Notes under the pieces: model-generated
Database searches by the model: none
Told to the model about the DNA's origin: nothing
The model's input: the letters and a program-made list of their open reading frames with translations, nothing else
Program-made: the position numbers and the translations under genes
Part shown: positions 4,355-7,092 of the stretch, piece by piece
Numbering within the stretch: the stretch's first letter is position 1
How the letters are laid out: each line of letters begins with the position of its first letter
Assembly: GCA_020723045.1 (NCBI GenBank)
Contig: DYJQ01000003.1
Location: 23,699-30,790 of the forward strand
Direction: 5' to 3'
From: Candidatus Micrarchaeum sp.
GTDB taxonomy: Archaea; Micrarchaeota; Micrarchaeia; CAILAH01
DNA length: 7,092 nt

Positions 4355-4901
4355 TCACACCCTCTTTCCGTTTTTCCCACTCATCCCTTGTCATGGACAA
4401 CCACGCGCTTCCGTAATATCTCCCATTTTTGTATTTCCTGTCTCTCAACGTCCCTTCATACTTGAACCCGAGCTTGTCCTTGTATACATGTATTGCCCTC
4501 TTATTGGTCTCTATTGCGGCTATTGTTATCATGTGCAGATTGAGCGACTCAAACCCGAACCTCAGCAGCGTCGTTATGGCATCCGGCCCATAACCTTTGT
4601 TCTGGAATTTTGGATGTATAGTTATACCTATCTCACCATGCCTCGCTATGGTGTCTATGCTGTGTATGCCACAGTTCCCAATCTGCTTTTTTGTCTTTCT
4701 GTCAATTATGATGAACGTATAATCAGTTCCCGCTGTAGCCTTTTGTGCAGTCCCTGCAATCCAGTCTTCTTCCTCTTTCTTGGACATTGGCCTGTAAACA
4801 CTTAGGTACTGTCTGTTCTCTTCCCGGTTTATGAGGTCGTAGACAAATTCCAGGTCCTCTTTCTCTGCCATCCTAAGAATAACCTTTTCTCCAGTTATCA
4901 T
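4344..4901 (-). CDS. GNAT N-acetyltransferase, RimJ/RimL type
   Basis: The 185-residue protein begins MITGEKVILRMAEKEDLEFV, typical of the RimJ/RimL-like acetyltransferase_3 group. Motif A is EIGITIHPKFQNKGYG (90-105), with the Q-x-x-G-x-G acetyl-CoA pyrophosphate loop at 100-105. Motif B follows with ETNKRAIHVYKDKLGFKYEG. The family acetylates alpha-amino groups of proteins or small amines, and the substrate cannot be told from sequence. The ATG at 4901 is preferred over a TTG two codons upstream because a TATA-like box lies about 25 bases before it, implying a leaderless mRNA. It overlaps the UDG gene by 11 bases. This pairing looks like packing rather than shared function. Confidence 0.88.
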   Translation of the reverse strand: MITGEKVILRMAEKEDLEFVYDLINREENRQYLSVYRPMSKKEEEDWIAGTAQKATAGTDYTFIIIDRKTKKQIGNCGIHSIDTIARHGEIGITIHPKFQNKGYGPDAITTLLRFGFESLNLHMITIAAIETNKRAIHVYKDKLGFKYEGTLRDRKYKNGRYYGSAWLSMTRDEWEKRKEGVNDA

Positions 4902-4920
4902 GATCAAGATAAGATTACAA

Positions 4921-4930
4921 AATTATAATA
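4921..4930 (-). promoter_or_regulatory. TATA-like box of the GNAT-UDG unit
   Basis: Minus-strand TATTATAATT lies about 25 bases before the GNAT ATG and overlaps the stop codon of the DUF429 gene. The spacing predicts transcription starting at or next to the start codon. No ribosome-binding site is visible there. Confidence 0.5.
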
Positions 4931-5522
4931 GTTTTGCTCGCCGGTGTGGTATGTATATTGTGCCGTCTTCTCCACCAAGTGCCGTTGCCCCCCCACCCAC
5001 TACCATATTTCCTGTAATGGCGCACATCATACCGTCCAACTCATCCTGCGTATAATCCCTTTTTTCAAATTTATAACCCCCTCTCGTGAATTCTTCTACT
5101 ATCTCTTTTTTCTCTTTTCTTTTTATCCCAAGCATATCATAACTAGCACCCGGAAACACTTCAATAGCCTTAATGTTGCGTTTTCCAAGTTTGTCCTTCA
5201 GGCCCATCCCACGCTTCGTGAGCATACGCATCGGCCCTATCGTGATTGGAAAAAACCGTATCCCGCGTTTTCTGAGCTGTAAATCGCATTCCCTAAAATG
5301 TACATCACTCCTCTCATCAATGCTTTTCCTCCCTATTGGCAGCGTGAGTGGTGCATCAATCGCAATGAGAGAGGGCATAAATCTTGCGGCAATGCCCATA
5401 ACCTCATCATCGCTATGCACTATCCCAATAAATAAGAACTCCATCCCACTGAGCACCGCAATACCACTATCCCTCTTCTCACTGCCCGCCAAGTCAATGC
5501 CCATGATGGTTTTTTCAAACAT
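4923..5522 (-). CDS. DUF429 family protein (RNase H-like fold, predicted nuclease)
   Basis: From the ATG at 5522 the protein has 199 residues. It opens with MGIDLAGSEKRDSGIAVL (D10 at the end of strand 1, as in RNase H folds). Acidic positions follow at D56 (IAIDAPL), E121 (IEVFPGASYD) and D160/D163 (DELDGMM), a pattern seen in DUF429 proteins, which are widespread in archaea and predicted but not shown to be nucleases. The frame is open a further 24 codons into proS. Upstream TTG or GTG starts are possible, but the conserved part begins at the chosen ATG or six codons later. It starts 17 bases after proS stops and is probably its operon partner. The biological role is unknown to me. Confidence 0.8.
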   Translation of the reverse strand: MFEKTIMGIDLAGSEKRDSGIAVLSGMEFLFIGIVHSDDEVMGIAARFMPSLIAIDAPLTLPIGRKSIDERSDVHFRECDLQLRKRGIRFFPITIGPMRMLTKRGMGLKDKLGKRNIKAIEVFPGASYDMLGIKRKEKKEIVEEFTRGGYKFEKRDYTQDELDGMMCAITGNMVVGGGATALGGEDGTIYIPHRRAKLL

Positions 5523-5539
5523 TCCATACGCCACATCAC

Positions 5540-6949
5540 TCAATACGGTTTTCCGATAATGACTTCCTTCCCTTCCTTCCCGCAGATTACGCATTTCCTC
5601 ACGTGCCCTTCTCTCCCCCTCTCTGTCCCGAGCACATCAAACGCCTCCTCTTTCAAGCGTTCAACACACTCCATTGAGCCGCACCACCCTGTCCTTATGA
5701 ATCCATTCTTCTCTTCATAAACACTTTGCACTTTTCTGAATCCGTCCGCATCGCTTATGTGTGAATCAAAGAATGCCCTTGCCTCTTCAAAAAGCCTTTT
5801 CTCGTATTCTTTTACGGCACGCGGTATCTCACTCTCAAGCACTGCAATATCTACCACGTTTTTATTACCGACCCTATCAGTGAGCGTAACCTTGCCTGCC
5901 GAAAGGTCGCGCATCCCAGCCTCCACCCTCAGCGGTACTCCTTTCATCTCCCAGTAGTAGAATTTATCGCCAGGCCTCTTGTTTTTGTCATCATATACGC
6001 ATCTATAACTCTTTGAAAGCTGTTCATAAATGGCGCGCAGTTTTCCATCAACCTCTTCGTTGTTCCCTTTTGCATAGATGGGGACGAACACTATTTGCAC
6101 GGGTGAGATCACAAACGGCAGGCGAAGCCCTTTCTCATCACCGTGCACGCCAAGCACACTCGCAAACCCCCTCATCGATATCCCGTACGATGTTTGGTTT
6201 GCATATCTCTTCTCGCCATTTTCATTAGAGTATTTTATACTGTACGCTCTTGCGAACTTCTCACCAAGATGATGTACCGTCCCGATCTGGAGCGAACGGC
6301 CGTCTGGCATCAGGGTATCAAGTGCATACGTGTATTCCGCACCCGGGAACTTGTCATGATCCGGCCTTTTTATTACAAGAAACGGAATCCCAAACATAGC
6401 GAAGAATTCTGAGTAAATCTTCACTGCCTCATCAACCTGCTTTGCAGCATCCTCAAATGTGGCGTGTACTGTGTGCGCTTCATTCCAATATATCTCCCTC
6501 CCCCTGATGAGCGGTCTCGTCGCTTTTGTTTCGTGCCTGTACACAGTTGTCGTCTGGTATACTTTCAGTGGCATGTCCTCATGCGAACGCACCCACAGCG
6601 CAAATATCGGATACATTGATGTTTCTGAAGTGGGTCTCAGCACCAATTTATCCTCAAGCTCGGTCTCACCGCCGTGCGTTATCCACAACACACCATCGCT
6701 AAACCCCTTTATGTGTTCAGCCTCCTTATTGAATATGCTCTCTGGTATTGCCACAGGAAATAATAACTTGTCGTGGCCGTTCTTGTCCAGGAGTTTTTCA
6801 AGCTCTCTGAAGAAGTAATCGAGCCCTCTGAACCCCCACGGCATGTATACGGGCATACCCTTTACAGGATAACGGATATCAACTATTTCTGCATCAAACA
6901 GTATCTTTGAGTACCATTCGGAAAAGTTTCCAACCTTTGCTATCTTCAT
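5540..6949 (-). CDS. proS: Prolyl-tRNA synthetase, archaeal/eukaryotic type
   Basis: The 469-residue class II synthetase charges tRNA-Pro with proline. I see motif 1 around GMPVYMPWGFRG (31-42), the proline-site RPTSET (105-110), motif 2 VYRHETKATRPLIRG (136-150), and the motif 3 region SYGISMRGFASVLGVHGDEKG (254-274). After these come the anticodon-binding domain beginning SPVQIVFVPIY, and a C-terminal zinc-binding domain (C423, C428, C453, C456) ending in a terminal tyrosine. The last two are characteristic of the archaeal/eukaryotic form and absent from the bacterial form. The ATG at 6949 starts the conserved MKIAKVGNFSEWYSKIL. The open frame upstream runs back through the tRNA and is not coding. 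A TATA-like box about 25 bases upstream implies a leaderless mRNA. Confidence 0.97.
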   Translation of the reverse strand: MKIAKVGNFSEWYSKILFDAEIVDIRYPVKGMPVYMPWGFRGLDYFFRELEKLLDKNGHDKLLFPVAIPESIFNKEAEHIKGFSDGVLWITHGGETELEDKLVLRPTSETSMYPIFALWVRSHEDMPLKVYQTTTVYRHETKATRPLIRGREIYWNEAHTVHATFEDAAKQVDEAVKIYSEFFAMFGIPFLVIKRPDHDKFPGAEYTYALDTLMPDGRSLQIGTVHHLGEKFARAYSIKYSNENGEKRYANQTSYGISMRGFASVLGVHGDEKGLRLPFVISPVQIVFVPIYAKGNNEEVDGKLRAIYEQLSKSYRCVYDDKNKRPGDKFYYWEMKGVPLRVEAGMRDLSAGKVTLTDRVGNKNVVDIAVLESEIPRAVKEYEKRLFEEARAFFDSHISDADGFRKVQSVYEEKNGFIRTGWCGSMECVERLKEEAFDVLGTERGREGHVRKCVICGKEGKEVIIGKPY

Positions 6950-6969
6950 AATATAAATAAGGACTGGAG

Positions 6970-6979
6970 TTTTTAAAAC
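6970..6979 (-). promoter_or_regulatory. TATA-like box of proS
   Basis: Minus-strand GTTTTAAAAA lies about 26 bases before the proS ATG, immediately after the upstream tRNA 3' end (6982). The spacing predicts a leaderless or nearly leaderless proS transcript. Confidence 0.5.
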
Positions 6980-6981
6980 AA

Positions 6982-7016
6982 TAGCGGGGAGTGGATTTGA
7001 ACCACCGGCCTCCGGT
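6982..7016 (-). tRNA. 3' part of a tRNA gene; 5' half not found in the window
   Basis: The minus strand shows a clear tRNA 3' end: T stem GGTGG/CCACT with loop TTCAAAT (6990-7006), 3' acceptor strand CCCCGCT (6983-6989) and discriminator A (6982). Before it, AGGCC (7007-7011) fits a variable loop, and ACCGG (7012-7016) fits the 3' side of an anticodon stem. The required 5' acceptor strand would be AGCGGGG, a start seen in archaeal initiator tRNA-Met and resembling some tRNA-Gln. No standard D arm or anticodon loop precedes these bases. Instead there are two hairpins, at 7017-7042 (9-bp stem CGAAGGGCG/CGCCCTTCG) and 7056-7072 (GCGCTG/CAGCGC). The 5' half is probably beyond the window, separated by an intron, or the gene is a split-tRNA 3' half. 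The amino acid is undetermined. Confidence 0.65.
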
Positions 7017-7092
7017 CGAAGGGCGCCTGTGCCCGCCCTTCGCAACCCATCCCCCGCGCTGTTTTACAGCGCTCCTACCAAGAGGGAAGAGG

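Noticed and set aside
4320..4805. 161-codon plus-strand frame opposite the GNAT gene
   Set aside because: It is the antisense shadow of a well-supported acetyltransferase and has no recognisable domain.
7012..7042. Long hairpin 7017-7042 as a class II variable arm (tRNA-Ser or Leu)
   Set aside because: The arm would be far too long and would leave eleven extra bases before the T stem. A class I variable loop AGGCC fits better.
6950..7045. N-terminal extension of ProS by 32 codons
   Set aside because: These codons read through the tRNA T arm and the TATA-like box. The family start MKIAKVGNFSEW is at 6949.

Overview
The window looks archaeal. It carries aIF6, ribosomal proteins L39e, L31e, S19e and L18Ae/LX, prefoldin alpha, a PDCD5-family protein, the RNase P protein Rpp21/Rnp4, an archaeal-type prolyl-tRNA synthetase, FtsY, TATA-box promoters that give nearly leaderless genes, and a tRNA whose introns fit bulge-helix-bulge (BHB) splicing. 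Every gene I can support lies on the minus strand. Small size, tight packing and a two-intron tRNA-Ile with a UAU anticodon suggest a reduced or deep-branching lineage (DPANN-like is my guess). The phylum cannot be fixed from sequence reading alone.

Right part (about 7092 to 4923): the 3' end of a tRNA whose 5' half is not recognisable, then proS and a DUF429 protein in a two-gene unit. Next (4901 to 3782) is a GNAT acetyltransferase and a family-4 uracil-DNA glycosylase that overlap by 11 bases and share a near-leaderless promoter.

Centre (3770 to 3420, about 360 bases without a protein gene): a strong TATA box, then tRNA-Ile(UAU) interrupted twice, by a 38-base canonical intron at 37/38 and a 66-base intron in the T loop at 59/60. 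The 3' end of this tRNA plus its trailer is repeated exactly (21 bases) 111 bases further on, just before rnp4. The 90 bases between the repeats fold by eye into three hairpins, and the repeats can close them into a cloverleaf-like domain. This is the least ordinary part of the window.

Left part (3419 to 1): a tightly packed translation and protein-biogenesis cluster, rnp4, S19e, PDCD5, L39e, L31e, aIF6, then LX, prefoldin alpha and the start of ftsY. The products act in tRNA 5' processing, both ribosomal subunits, 50S maturation/anti-association, nascent-chain folding and SRP-dependent targeting. A possible internal promoter and a leader hairpin precede LX.
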